Shown here: piece by piece, positions 10,366 through 21,173 of the stretch
Layout: every line of letters begins with the position of its first letter
How positions within the stretch are numbered: the stretch's first letter is position 1
From: Aplectana chamaeleonis
Lineage: Eukaryota > Nematoda > Chromadorea > Rhabditida > Cosmocercidae
NCBI GenBank assembly: GCA_029168955.1
Contig: JAPDOI010001948.1
Span: 53,842-117,841, forward strand
DNA length: 64,000 nt
Direction: 5' to 3'
Position numbers and translations under genes: made by a program
The notes under the pieces: model-generated
The model's database searches: none
The model's input: the letters and a program-made list of their open reading frames with translations, nothing else
Told to the model about the DNA's origin: nothing

Positions 10366-12167
10366 TACTTCTAATAGAGGTGTACTTCAAGCAGAAGGTG
10401 TACTTGAAATAATCAGCATACGCTTTTTGGCGTACTTCTAATACAGCAAACACGGTGTGTGTGTACCCAAAGACAATGGACTCCCTCCCAAGACAACTTG
10501 ACGAATCTTCAGAGTGTGCGGGATTATGATTTTTTCCCACGTAGGTAGTGCTCTTTTGCATCAGATAAAACGTTATAGGCGCGACCCGAGAGTGAACAGT
10601 TCGATGCGTCTCATCCAATTCGTACGAGAAGGCAGACCTGCAAGACAAAATCATCACAGGACCTCAATCAACTTGGAGAGGACTTCAGTATGCATTGCGA
10701 GAGAGATAATATGTGAGTGGAAGGATATAGGGCTTGCTGATTTTTTTCCTGGAATGTTTTCGGCCATTGAAGATGTCTACCGAAAGAAGATCTCCCTGAA
10801 GGACCACAGCGAGACCGCTTTGAAGAGTTGCACAAATCACGAGCCAAGAAGTATTCTGCGTATCTGACACAGCTCTCCCTCTGTTACGGACGCCTCACTT
10901 GATTCAATTTTCTGACTCTGCCCATTATTGTTGCAAAGCATAATCATTTATGCTCAACTTAGCCTGTATAATAGTCTCGAAGAACATAAACACATTAAAT
11001 ATTTATACTCCGTATTGAAACGAAATTTCCATCACTCATCGTGCCTGGGTATGCGTTTGATGCTCTTTGACTTGGAAGCCATAAATTGCTTGGAAGTTGA
11101 CGATCTGATTTTATCAAGACGTTTTTGGGTTCCTCCAGAATGACTAACGCACTAGTGCGGTATAAAAGATATTTCCACATCAAAGTTTCATCAAGAACTG
11201 TGTGCACTCAATTTCGGAGCGAACTTTCCTAGAATCCATCCCGTTCTCGCTGCTCTCACCATCTCCGCACTCGTTATCTCTCACCAGTCAGGGTCCGAAA
11301 TGGACCAGATAAATTTTGTTTCAAAACAGAATGTATTTCCTTTTACAAATCGTTTCCCAAGCATACGTCCACCCGTTTTTCGCTCGGACAAGCTTTAGAG
11401 TTCGGATCCGACTTCCTGGAGAATATACGGGAAATAAGCATGTAAAAAACTGCGAGGGCCGAATTTGCAGGAGTACAACCATATCGGACGCTATTTTATT
11501 ACACGTTATCAGAGTTTGGACTGTCTCATTGGTATACGTCCACTTGGACTGAAGGCAGGGTTCGCGTTAAAAACGGTTGTTGAGCTAATCTCATGAGAAC
11601 GTAGATCTAATCATCCCAAAAGTGAAAACGAATGAAAAATCAGGAAAAAAAAACAAGTTTTAATGACTGATTACTGGGTATCCTTCCGCCCCCAATTATC
11701 GAAATTTCTATAAATGCTTATTTTGCTATGCTTTATTTTGCTCTCAAAGTAGTTGCCAACTATTTTAGGAGGCTGAAAACTTCTTAGGGAGCAGAGAACT
11801 ACGAGCTGTTCAGCGAACATCAGCAGACTATTGCGAAAGAATTTTTGCCCGTCCAGACCAGTCTACGGCGCGAAGTGTGATACAACCTAACATTTGTCCG
11901 ACCCCCACCTAAGTCAAGCGATTTTCTCAGCCCCCCCCCCTCCCCACCACCTGGGAAAAAGTGATGGAGACGACCGGGGAGGGGGGAGGTCCTAACTTCT
12001 TAATTTTTTTTATAGTGAACGAATTTTTAGATCAAGACTTTATTGATGCATCGATTGTATCAATTAATCCTATTAATGCAATACATAAATGTTTTCCACA
12101 AAGAGACAAAAACAACTCCTGAGACAATGACATCAAATGTTTGTTCAACGAGCGAACATTCATTGGT
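10366..12167. other. No gene recognised
   Basis: Just outside the foldback lie three imperfect copies of GTACTTCTAATA/GTACTTCAAGCAG/GTACTTGAAATAAT (10365-10440). Open frames at 10514-10867 and 10928-11143 (+) have no domain I recognise and no splice or spacing support. At 11928-11990 there is a C-rich run followed by a G-rich run. 12000-12120 is A/T-rich, with an ATCGATTGTATCA word that recurs in the palindrome at 12631. Confidence 0.4.
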
Positions 12168-12579
12168 CCCCTGAGGGTACGTAAGTGCGGTTTCAGGCAT
12201 GAAAACCACATTAAGTTATTGGCTGTTCAGATGTAAAAACGCACCCAAAATCTCATGAACGCAGCTTCAAGCCCAAGAGCGTTACATAAGACGGGTGGAG
12301 CCTGTTTTCATGCCCTGAGGGCACATAGGTGCGGTTTCAGGCATGAAAACCACATTAAGTTATTGACTGTTCAGATGTAAAAACGCACCCCGAATTGCAT
12401 GGACGCAGCTTTGAACCAAACAGCGCTACATAGGATGGGCGGAGCCTGTTTTCATGCCCTGAGGGCACATAGGTGCAGTTTTGGGCATGAAAACCACATC
12501 TAGTAATTTAGTATCCGGATTTGAAAACGTACCCAAAATTTCATGGATGCAACTTCAAGCCGAACAGCGCTACATAGGG
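12168..12579. repeat. Tandem repeat of about 145 bp, three units
   Basis: Three direct units start at CCCTGAGGG (12168, 12313, 12457), spaced 145 and 144 bp. Each reads CCCTGAGGGCACATAGGTGC, then a CATGAAAACCACAT segment, a GTAAAAACGCACCC segment and a CAGCGCTACATAGG-type end, with divergence rising in the third unit. The same sequence returns in reverse complement at 12831-13015, across a MITE. Confidence 0.8.
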
Positions 12580-12828
12580 AGGGGTCCATGAAAAAATCGA
12601 TAGCTGTAATATTTCTAAATCCATACAAAATAGGTGTGATACAATCGATTGTATCACACCTAAAAATGGGTCTTCGAAGACCGTTTTAAACCCGTTAAAA
12701 GAATGAAATCAATTTCTTGGGTCCGTGACTAGGTTTTCCGCACGTTGTAGCAACGCGAAACTCCCTAATTCAAATTTCGATGAATACTTGTAAATATTAC
12801 ACAGGTATCGATTTTTTCATGGACCCCT
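12580..12828. mobile_element. Palindromic MITE (AGGGGTCCATG ends)
   Basis: 249 bp with inverted ends AGGGGTCCATGAAAAAATCGAT and complement. It sits exactly where the 145-bp tandem repeat changes orientation. A perfect 32-bp palindrome lies inside at 12631-12662 (half-site TAGGTGTGATACAATC). The terminal AGGGGTC resembles hAT-type ends, but I could not find a matching 8-bp TSD, so the superfamily is open. Confidence 0.7.
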
Positions 12829-13015
12829 TTCCATGCCCGAAACCGCACCTATGTGCCCTCAGGGCATGAAAACAGGCTCCACTCACCTTATGTAGCGCTC
12901 TTGAGATTGAAGCTGCGTTCATGAAATTTTTGTTGCGTTTTCACATGCGGACATTCGTATTGAAAATGGGGGTTCCGCGCCCGCGCTGGCATCTATGTGC
13001 CCTCAGGGCATAAAA
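12829..13015. repeat. Inverted portion of the 145-bp repeat
   Basis: Reverse complement of about one and a quarter units of the 12168-12579 repeat, with landmarks CCTATGTGCCCTCAGGGCAT (about 12850 and about 12990) and CATGAAAACAGGCTCCACTC. With the MITE in the middle it forms a large inverted arrangement. Confidence 0.7.
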
Positions 13016-14025
13016 ATCCTATGCTTCAGGCGATATCGCATCTTGGACACGAGTCGATTTTGTGGACGAAATTGCAAGAGATATCGCAGTGAAGAATGCT
13101 CATTTAAAACAGTCAACTATTCATTTTCTCCCAGCCTTTCAAAAAGTTTGACCTTTGGCGGGACGGAACCTGTGAATGCTAAATCGCCTAAAAATGCATC
13201 TTAGGTAACGAAATTCCAGAAAATCTGTGTCATTTCCTCGACAGGATAGTCCGCTTGTAATGACCTCGATGACAGCGAATACTCAACACCACGGCTGCTG
13301 ACATATCCAGGAGCGCTTTGGCGACACACTTTACCTGGCCAAGACTCCTCCTCCATGTCAGGATCATTAACGATGGGCATGCAAATGTCGTCTATTGTCT
13401 TGCAACCTTTATCACCAGTGAATTGTAAGCTCTTCTTGTGTGTTCCGGCCTTATTTTTACATCTCCATTTCATATCTAGCCTCATTTGTTTTTTTTTCGC
13501 ATTTGTTTCTCACTATGAAGTTTTTTTTTGATCCCCTGTCTCATTTTGCTCTCTCAGTATGATCCCCAATTTATTTTGACCTCATGTTGTGATCTCATTT
13601 TGCCGTCATTTTTAATACTAACGGTATGGCTCTGAACCCCCCCCCCCGCCCTGATAGAAGTCCATCTTGGTTCTTGGTTGACCGAAAGTCCGACCCCCCA
13701 TCCCACCGGATGTCGACGGGACCCCCCTCTGTGATACATCACACCTCACGCCGAACCCTGGTCCAGACAATCAACGCAGACGAATCCAATATTCTGCATG
13801 TGGCCCAAAGAGAAAAAAGACGCTTGGGATGTGTTATATAGAAGAGGTGTCCTACAAAAATACATAAAAATCTCAAAAATTCATCCCCGAGGATAGACTG
13901 CGCCTTTAGCGAAAACTTTACCATGTTATTCTTGCTCACCTCCCGCACAAAAACCCACAGCTTCTTCATGCGATTTAGGTCAGTTAGGCAAGTAGACCAC
14001 TTCATAAATTAGTGTCGTGCGCTTC
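13016..14025. other. No gene established; one unassigned minus-strand open frame
   Basis: The minus-strand frame 13201-13485 (94 codons, starts MRLDMKWRCKNKAGTHKK) has an ordinary amino-acid mix with several Cys but matches nothing I know. It could be an exon or chance. A C-run (13637-13648) and another C-rich stretch lie downstream. The opposing frames at 13626-13841 (+) and 13739-14005 (-) overlap each other and are probably not coding. Confidence 0.3.
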
Positions 14026-14029
14026 TTAA

Positions 14030-14515
14030 AGGCAGTGTCCACGATAAAAACCATGTCTGATTTTTTGGTGGAGATCGGCAGTCTAGGGGCCTAGCGCCAC
14101 CCTAACGTTGAAAAAAAAACTAAGAAAAGAGCTTGGAACGGTCCCCTACGGCCCCAAAGTTGGACAATCGTCAGCTCGTCACACCCAGATGCCCTTTCCA
14201 TGCCCACCGACGTGAACAAATGAATGCTCAAGATTGTGAAATGAGCTATGGTTTCCGATCAATAGCCCCGTTCTTCCCTTTATTCCCAACTTATCTCTTT
14301 GCTGAGGTCAGCTCGTATACATCGGCTGCAAAAGACGGAAGTTACAAGCCTCGGACAACTCGTCCACCATGCTTCCTTAGCTCAATTGTTGAGGGACCAC
14401 AACTCCGTTCCTAGAAGGTCTTGTACGATTCCAAAAAGATCATTGGAATCAGCATGAGACCGTCTTCAAGATAGGCGGAAAAGCAGAAAAACGATTCTTA
14501 TCGTGAACACTGCCT
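14030..14515. mobile_element. TTAA-flanked MITE, copy A3
   Basis: 486-bp copy of the MITE family seen at 403 and 892, with TTAA at 14026-14029 and 14516-14519 and both terminal repeats intact. The left 120 bp are nearly identical to copy A2. Confidence 0.85.
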
Positions 14516-14538
14516 TTAACACGCGGAAGTTGGCTGTA

Positions 14539-14819
14539 ATGAGTGACTTGATGCGATATCTCACGAAACGAAGTCGAGTTGAACTGGTCCGTTACCAGAA
14601 AAAGCAGCAGAAACCATGAGAGCTCAAGGCCACAAATTGAGAGCAGCTTTTTTTCCTTCCAAAAAAATCGTCAGAGATGGGTTTAGACATAAGGACTATC
14701 AAGATCCTGCTAAGTTCCGTCAGGAAGTCCTTACTATGTATAAAGAGGACTTTTCAGTCAGCCACGATATTTGGTCATCAGTGCATCGCATGGAAACCGA
14801 GATCAGCCGTCTTTTTTAA
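14539..14819 (+). CDS. Unassigned open frame, possible exon
   Basis: Two linked plus-strand frames. One starts with ATG at 14539 (MSDLMRYLTKRSRVELVRYQ...) and stops at 14617-14619. The other opens at 14616 and runs to a stop at 14817-14819, reading MRAQGHKLRAAFFPSKK... and ending ...SVHRMETEISRLF. The composition looks protein-like (charged, few rare residues), but I recognise no domain and see no splice structure. It lies between two MITEs with no neighbouring gene. Chance open frame, exon or transposon remnant are all possible. Confidence 0.2.
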
Positions 14820-15212
14820 GAAATCCATTCGCAAGGGAAGTATACGACACGTTCTCGAGCCAGGACTCCGATGACCCAAGTTTGCAAGAATTAGGGCACG
14901 CTCAGCCGCTGGCAGGCCTTTGCTTGTGCGCAGTGAGCGGGCCGTGTTGCGTGACTGTGTGCGGGCTGCGTTTGAGGAGCGTACACCGTAGGTGGGGAGC
15001 GCGCTCAACATTGAGGTTTAAAAGCACAGTCCAAGCTCAGGGACGAATTCTGAGATTTGCGCAGGATTAAGAAGTCACTAAACCCCACTCATTTTTTAAT
15101 AAAAGGATGGCACACCTGAGCAATGGGATGAGGAATCCCCAGTAGTATTTGGCTACTGATCTTATCGGCCAAGTCTTTATGAAACAAGGAAACACTGAAA
15201 TTTCAACCTTAA
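14820..15212. other. No feature recognised
   Basis: Moderately G+C-rich to about 15070, then ordinary A/T-rich sequence. Overlapping frames on both strands (14771-15070 and 14778-15011) shadow each other and show no family signature. Confidence 0.4.
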
Positions 15213-15744
15213 AGGCATCGTACGCGCTGAAAACCACTCACCGTTTTTCATGCTTTAATGATTGGCTGGGCTCACTTAAAAACGGAGGGGGAGTTTGTTT
15301 GGTCACCAACTCATTACTGTGAATATATATGTATAAGGAATGTCTCAAATTCCGTCAAAAGAGGCCGACTTTCATCTGGCACAATTTGCTGTCAGCCACC
15401 GCATGATTAACTAACTGATCAACAACTGATAAAGTACTTATGAGGGGAAATTGATGGAATATATTGTACGATTACGTGAAGAATGACTTTTACACAGACA
15501 TCAGTTAACCTTTCCATCCCCACAAATCCCCTGAAAGATAGATGAACTTCATTTGATCGTGAGATCATGGGTCGACACAGCGATTCCTAGCAATAGACTC
15601 TTCCTTTCTCAAAGAATCTCCTGTCCGAAAAAGTAGCTTTCAGTGATGTTTCTGCGGTTTTTTTCAACGTTGTTGTTATAAAGGGATATGAGCGGCCATT
15701 ATATATGGAAAACTCGACAACGAAATTCATCGTGAACGATGCCT
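15213..15744. mobile_element. TTAA-flanked MITE, subfamily C
   Basis: Ends AGGCATCG(T)(A/T)CACG-like: AGGCATCGTACGCG on the left and CGTGAACGATGCCT on the right. TTAA is present at 15209-15212 and a decayed TTAG at 15745-15748. The right end shares the AACTCGACAACGAAATTCATC block with subfamily B. The interior is not recognised. Confidence 0.6.
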
Positions 15745-16126
15745 TTAGGCAATTGCAGAACCACCCAAGACCTTATCGGTTGTGATACACGTAGCTTCAG
15801 CGACCACGTTCTTGAGCAAGCACTCCGCACACCGAGATGACTCAAGTCTGGCCGTACTTTGCGCTCAAAGGTAAGGAAATATGATAGCTGAAACTGATTA
15901 CGCATCGCTTTTCCGTGAATAACTGTGTAATGCTTCTACGGCAGGACTCTAGTCAAGATCGAATTTGGATTGCGAAAATTGGAACATCTAACACGCGACG
16001 GTCCCCAGAAAGATATGTCGGAAGGAATGTCCGCTGCCGTCCTCGTGGATGTGGAACAGAGAGAACGGCCAGATTGCTACGAAGGACGTAACACCGTGCA
16101 CGCTGATAACGACAACAAAAAATGTT
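15745..16126. other. No feature recognised
   Basis: Unassigned sequence between a MITE and the Penelope-like element. The plus-strand open frame that enters the element from 16049 is antisense to the element's 3' untranslated part and is not a gene. Confidence 0.45.
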
Positions 16127-16785
16127 GTTGAAGTTGAATACAGCTTGGCACGAGGTGGTAACCGACTTTATTCGACTGACGTTTCGGCGGTTTCGGCTTC
16201 TTCAGAGTATGAAAGAGCCGATTCTTATTATAAAAATACACGATCAAACGCCGTAACAGTAAACTCTCTACAGAAATTCGACTCCCAAATTTCCAAACTG
16301 ATAAACAGGAGAAAAGTAGACAACGTATCGTACCTAATCAAGTCCTCAAGCGATCATGGATCAGTAGGGGCACTGATGGAAGAGAAATTCGGCCCGAATC
16401 AGAAGGCAAGTCTGATATAGGGCTGGAGTTCCCGGGTTATATATAGGCCCTCGTCCTTCCGGTTGATCTTGGGATCTCTCGCATGGATCAACAACGCCTC
16501 GAGAGCTTTTCGCGCACTTGGCGTGACCTCCCGCGCCAGTATCTCCAATCGCACCTCAAAATCTTCCCCCCGGTGGCAATTATCTCTGTGGGTTCCCAGT
16601 GCAGTGTAACTACGCGACCTTCCTTTCCCATCCAAATGCTCTTTGATACGCACATGCAGTGGTCGAGCTGTCTCTCCGATATATTCCTCACCGCAGCTCT
16701 GGCATGTGATGAGATAGATGACACCTGTAGCAGCACAACCTACCATCCCCTTCCCACAAACGTATTTCAAACAGCAGCAACGCAA
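16127..16785 (-). pseudogene. PLE inverted arm: GIY-YIG endonuclease and 3' region
   Basis: On the minus strand the frame 16785-16399 (128 codons) encodes the GIY-YIG nuclease. It opens with CCCLKYVCGKGMVGCAATG, then GVIYLITCQSCGEEYIGE (the GIY and YIG motifs), TARPLHVRIKEH (the conserved Arg helix) and LDGKGRSRSYTALGTH, and ends QPYIRLAF with a stop. This arm keeps an intact nuclease frame, while the copy in the main body is interrupted by a transposon. It lacks an RT and lies head-on to the RT of the main body. It could not act alone. Confidence 0.85.
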
Positions 16786-17995
16786 TAGAGGCGTCGATAT
16801 AAACTTCCATCTCTTTGCCGACGAAGTTTTAAGGGTGTTTAGGCGTTTTCAGGCAGGAAAACCCCCCAAGAATCTAAGCCATTTGCAAATTGCGGGCTGA
16901 AAAGAGCTGCGCGAACCTATAGGCTCCAATAACATCCGTTTATCCGTCAGCGACAAAGGTGGGAAGTTTGTCGTGTTCCCTCATGATATGGAAGTGGCAA
17001 TAATCGAAAACCAACTTTCCGATACGTCCATTCATCGCCCCTCCTCGGATAAAGAGTTTAGATCCCAATATCGCAGGCTGAATAGTTTATGGGTTGCGGA
17101 AGCGACATTGGCTGGTCTATCTCAAGCAATAATTACGCGCCTAAAAATTGAAACCCCAACTTGTCCCGTTTTGTATTTTCTCATCAAAACTCATAAATTC
17201 GGGGCATCGGAGGACCTTTGTCAAGTGGCCCCGGTCGCAGTCAAAGTTAGACCCATCATCAGCTGCGTGGATGGTCCCATGGACCGAATCGCATGGTTTC
17301 TCAGTTCAGTACTCATCCTAATCTCACCTTTCATTCCAGCTCACCTGCCCAATACTAAAGTCTTTCTTGACCGCCTGCGCTCCACACAGTTAAGCAGCAG
17401 CTGTGCATGGAAATCTTTTGACGTTACACCGCTTTACACCAATGTTAGGAACGACTCCGCAATGCAGGCAATTTTCGAGCTTCTAAACCAGCACCAAAGC
17501 AGCGTCAATATGTATGGGCTCTCTGTGCGCAGTCGTATGGTTCTCCTAAAGGAGTGCCTCAGTTGTAATGTTTTCAAGTGGGCGGGTAGCTATTTTTCCC
17601 AATTGTGGGGACTGGCTATGGGACAGCGGCTGGCACCAACGTTCGCCATCGCCTTCATGACAAAGGTCGAAACACCTGTGCTCGAAACCCTTCCTTTGTT
17701 TCATAGTCGTTACATTGACGACTGTTTCATATTTTGCTCGACGCAACAGGAGCTGGACCACTGTTTCGACCTAATGAACGCCCAGTCCGAACACATCAAG
17801 CTAACTCGGAAAAAGCCTTGCGATATCTGGTTGCCTTTCTTAAATGTTCTGGTTCAACTATAGGGGGATAGAAAAATAACAAAATGGTATCGCAAGCCCT
17901 CGGGACAGGCTCTAATTCCACTCGGGACCACTTCGCTCGCGTTGAGTGGCGTGACGTTTCAAACTGCAAAAACACGAGAACTCCTCTCTCGGTGT
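16718..17995 (+). pseudogene. PLE reverse transcriptase
   Basis: Telomerase-like RT of the Penelope type, which would prime from nicked DNA in the nucleus. Visible in order: SVSDKGGKFVV (about 16945), FLIKTHK (about 17180), VRPIISCVDGP, SFDVTPLYTNV (motif A, about 17420), GLAMGQRLAPTFA (motif B, about 17610), YIDDCFIF (catalytic motif C, codons 17711-17722), PFLNVLV, and WYRKPSG after a stop. Lesions: an in-frame TGA at about 16899 and TAG at about 17861. Beyond about 17930 the expected C-terminal RT segment has lost its frame. Motifs A and C retain their Asp residues, so the core decayed late. Confidence 0.85.
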
Positions 17996-18549
17996 GTAGA
18001 CAGCCCCTGTCCCCAAGCCCTCAAACAAAAACATTTTAGTCCACTGAAAACCGGCCCACCCCACCCAGACTCAAAGGGCAGTTGCCCGGAATATGTTCCA
18101 CATCGCAGTAAATGTGTTCGGACGAACAAGAACGGCAGGAGTCCAAAAGACTCGCAAGCCAAATTGCACTTCTCAACGGATATCCAACGAGGTCCAGACA
18201 CGGGCGCGCGTAGGGACCCAACAGACCGCCCAGCGATAAAATTTCCTTCATGATACCATTCATCTCCGATGAAGTGAGCAGCGCCGTCAGAAAGTGCTTG
18301 CGAAGAACCGGGTTACAAAACTCAGTGGCTTTGGTGGACATCCCAACCGATAATTTGAAACGTCAACTGGTCAGAAATCGCCTATACGATCGCGCCTGCG
18401 TTATACCACAACGCGTCATTTGCACTCAGGGCAGGGAAGGTGACTGTGCTGCTACAGGTGTCATCTATCTCATCACATGCCAGAGCTGCGGTGAGGAATA
18501 TATCGGAGAGACAGCTCGACCACTGCATGTGCGTAGCAAAGAGCACTTA

Positions 18550-20664
18550 CAAGGGACCACTTCGAAGGAAAAATGGGGTTTTGAAAACGGTCCTTTGAAG
18601 GTTGTAGAGAAGTTAAAAAGAAACAATTTGAGATTTTGAAATTTCACTCAGTCCTCACGGGTAGATCAAAAACGATCAAAAAAAAGAAAGAGAACAGAAC
18701 GTTGGATTGGGGGGACGTAGGACAAATGTGAGCTATACAGTGGCCTTGAAATCATCTGAAAAGGTTCTCCTAAAAGTTTGAAGATGAAATCTAGCTAGGT
18801 TCTCGAGTAATTACTTGTTCGCTGATCCCCTGAACAATGCTCGTTGCATTCAAACCACCGATCACTGCACTGTGATAGTTAGGGTGTGTTGGCATCACAT
18901 CATGGCTCAGCCGGTTAGGCGTTGGATTACGAAGCAATTGGAAGATGGTTCGGATACTGTGGAATCATTACTGCATTATGGCTGATAGTAATGACATTTC
19001 TATGTGTTCACCTTACCTGTTTTGAGTTTTAACAGTGTCTCTTGTTTTTTATACCTCTTTTCTTATATCGCAGAGGCAACGTGATATAAACGGAGAACGG
19101 TTCACATCAATGTTAGAAACTATAGAAATTCCGAGGTTTCGACAATTGCTAGAACATCAACAATACCCTTACCCTTCTCCCCCACATATGCCACATAAAG
19201 ACAGTCCTTAGTTCGGAGAAACACTTTAGGGGACTTATTTTGATATATGACGCTGGAAAAAAGTTCGGACAAAATGAAACTTCGTGGACTTGTTCCTTGA
19301 TCAATGACCAATCTTTTTTTCCAACAGAAATAATTATTGTAAACAGAAGTGGGTTTACCTATACTTCAAAATCCATTGAAGCAACCTAATACTTAAGCGC
19401 ATGGCTCGAAGACTCAAGAAAAGTGTTTCGTTATCAATTCCACAATTTTCAGTAGAACAGAACCTTTTAAAAACGCACTTTACAAGAAAGCTACTTTTAG
19501 TCAGTCTGGCCATTCTGGATTAAATGTAGTTTTCTAGAGCCATTTTGGACGTAGAATCCGAGTATGCTCTTCGCAGCCTCTCTGAAAAAAAAAAGAAACC
19601 ACTCTGGAGGAAGTTACAGGCGTTTTTCCAAGCCTAGCGGCAAGGCAAGGGTACCACCCATCAGGTAATTTTTAGGTGGTTTGGAAAGTCTTCGGATTCG
19701 GCTCAAAACTTGTATGTAGGGGTAATCTATGGTGCTGAACACGCATTTAGAGGTAATCTATGGTGCTGAACACGCATTTAGAGGTCGTTCGCCAAAATTC
19801 TGAGGTTTACTGTAGATTACGGTAGCTGTCATGACATAAGGGGTCTGCAGAGTTGCAATGACCGGCGACTGGTCGCCGAGCGTCAGCCTTGACTTGGCGA
19901 CAAAAATGTTTCCGAACATTATCGTCGCCGCTCGCTGGCAGTAACGCACGGCCGTCGCGGGGTTAAACCACTCTGCGGTGCCCCCTCGTCGTCCCTCACG
20001 CCGCGTCGGTTGCCCTTGTCGCCGAATGTAGTCGATATTGCATCACCCAGCTCTGTTCGTCGCTGCGAGCAACGCCACAACTTCAACTCTGCAGACCCCT
20101 ATAGAGGGCCTAAACCTATCTTAATCATTTGAAAATTGACAAGTGAATATCAAATTCGTATTCAGCATCCCGAATAACCCCCGCTCAGAAATTTTGAGTC
20201 AAATCTGAGACTTTCACCCATCTACCGTATACCCACCGTAATCTACCGTAATCTGTCAAAAATCAATAAACTGACCTCAGATTCGTCATGAGCACTTCAA
20301 ATAACCTCCAAAGTTTGGGTCATAATTTTTTTCGACCTTTGGAGCCCCGTGAGGTAAGAAGCTAAATGCCATTTTTGGGGGTTCGGAGGTCGAAATTTTT
20401 TTTCGCCCAAACTCCGCCCCAGGGGGTAATTTGGGGCGCTGAACACGAATCTGAGGTCTGTTTCCTGTTTTTTAATGGCTTTCGTCAGGTTAGGGCGCAT
20501 TGAATGGCATTTTACCTACCGCAACACATTGTTTTGGTGGTTTTTTATCTACCCGTGAGGACTGAGTGAAGTTTTCAAATTTTAAATAGTTTATTTTTAC
20601 GCCCTCTACAACTTTCAAAAGACCGTTTTTCGAAACTCCATTTTGTGTTCAATGTGGTCCCTTG
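18550..20664. mobile_element. PIF/Harbinger-like non-autonomous element (CAAGGGACCAC ends, TSD TTA)
   Basis: 2,115-bp insertion with inverted ends of about 120 bp starting CAAGGGACCAC (18550) and ending GTGGTCCCTTG (20664). TSD TTA is at 18547-18549 and 20665-20667. Reading inward, the arms continue through CACTCAGTCCTCACGGGTAG on both sides. The interior has no transposase. It holds a 31-bp direct duplication (19721-19751, repeated from 19752) and a nested MITE (19839-20100). The 3-bp T-N-A target fits PIF/Harbinger. The CAAGGG ends recur in the foldback at 51650-53314. Confidence 0.85.
19839..20100. mobile_element. Nested MITE (AGGGGTCTGCAGAGTTG ends)
   Basis: 262 bp with inverted ends AGGGGTCTGCAGAGTTG and complement, inside the 18550-20664 element. 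ATA is present on both sides (19836-19838 and 20101-20103) and is the best TSD candidate, though a TA target cannot be excluded. The interior is G+C-rich with repeated GTCGCCG words. Confidence 0.7.
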
Positions 20665-21093
20665 TTAGATGGGAAAGGACGGTCGCGTAGTTACACTGCA
20701 CTGGGGACCCAAGACATAATTGCCACCGGGGGAAGAGTTTGAGGTGCGAGTGGAGATACTGGCGCGGTAGGTCACAAAAAGTGCGCGAAAAGCTCTCGAG
20801 GCCTTCTGCGAGAGATCCCAAGATCAACCGGAAGGAAGAGGGCCTATATATAACCCGGGAACTCCAGCCCTATATCAGACTTGCCTTCTGATTCGGGCAA
20901 AATTTCTATTGCATCGGTACCCCTCCGCACTCCTACTGGTCCATGATCGCTTGAGGACTTGATTAGGTACGATACGTTGCCTACTTTTCTCCTGTTTATC
21001 AGTTTGGAAATTTGGGAGTCGAATTTCTGTAGAGAGTTTACCGTTACGGCGTTTGATCGTGTATTTTTATAATCAGAATCGGCTCTTTCCGAC

Positions 21094-21124
21094 TCAGAAG
21101 AAGGCGAAACCGCCGAAACGTCAG
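21094..21124 (+). ncRNA. Candidate hammerhead-type ribozyme core in the PLE 3' region
   Basis: The strand sense to the PLE has a CUGANGA-like box (here CAGAAGA; CTGAAGA in the matching arm at 16199-16205 on the minus strand), then a GGCG-AAAC-CGCC hairpin, then GAAAC followed by GUC. This order matches the hammerhead core known from PLE terminal repeats. Helix III and the pairing of helix I were not resolved, so it is a candidate only. The present copy has a U-to-A change in the first box. Confidence 0.35.
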
Positions 21125-21173
21125 TCGAATAAAGTCGGTTACCACCTCGTGCCAAGCTGTATTCAACTTCAAC

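Larger units (their letters stand above)
18250..20880 (+). pseudogene. PLE GIY-YIG endonuclease, main-body copy split by a transposon
   Basis: The first part (18250-18549) holds the linker (IPFISDEVSSAVRKCLRR, LYDRACVIPQ) and the nuclease start GVIYLITCQSCGEEYIGE followed by ARPLHVRSKEHL. The second part resumes at 20668 with DGKGRSRSYTALGT, the same residues that follow in the intact arm at 16127-16785. The interruption is the 18550-20664 element, with TTA duplicated on both sides. Removing the element and one TTA rejoins the frame exactly. After 20720 the frame decays. Confidence 0.85.
16127..21173 (+). mobile_element. Penelope-like element with inverted terminal arms, interrupted
   Basis: A plus-strand PLE body runs from about 16740 to 21173: RT, linker, GIY-YIG endonuclease, 3' region. 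Its 3' part (about 650 bp, from the endonuclease to the end) is also present upstream in reverse orientation (16127 to about 16785). The arm ends match: GTTGAAGTTGAATACAGCTT at 16127 and its complement ending at 21173. Inverted terminal repeats of this kind are known in Penelope. A 2,115-bp DNA transposon (18550-20664) splits the endonuclease. Without it the element is about 2.9 kb. Stops in the RT and a diverged linker show it is inactive. Confidence 0.85.

Noticed and set aside
16049..16420. 123-codon plus-strand frame, with a similar 110-codon minus-strand frame at 20844-21176
   Set aside because: Both are the antisense of the PLE terminal region. Their similarity reflects the inverted arms, not a conserved gene.
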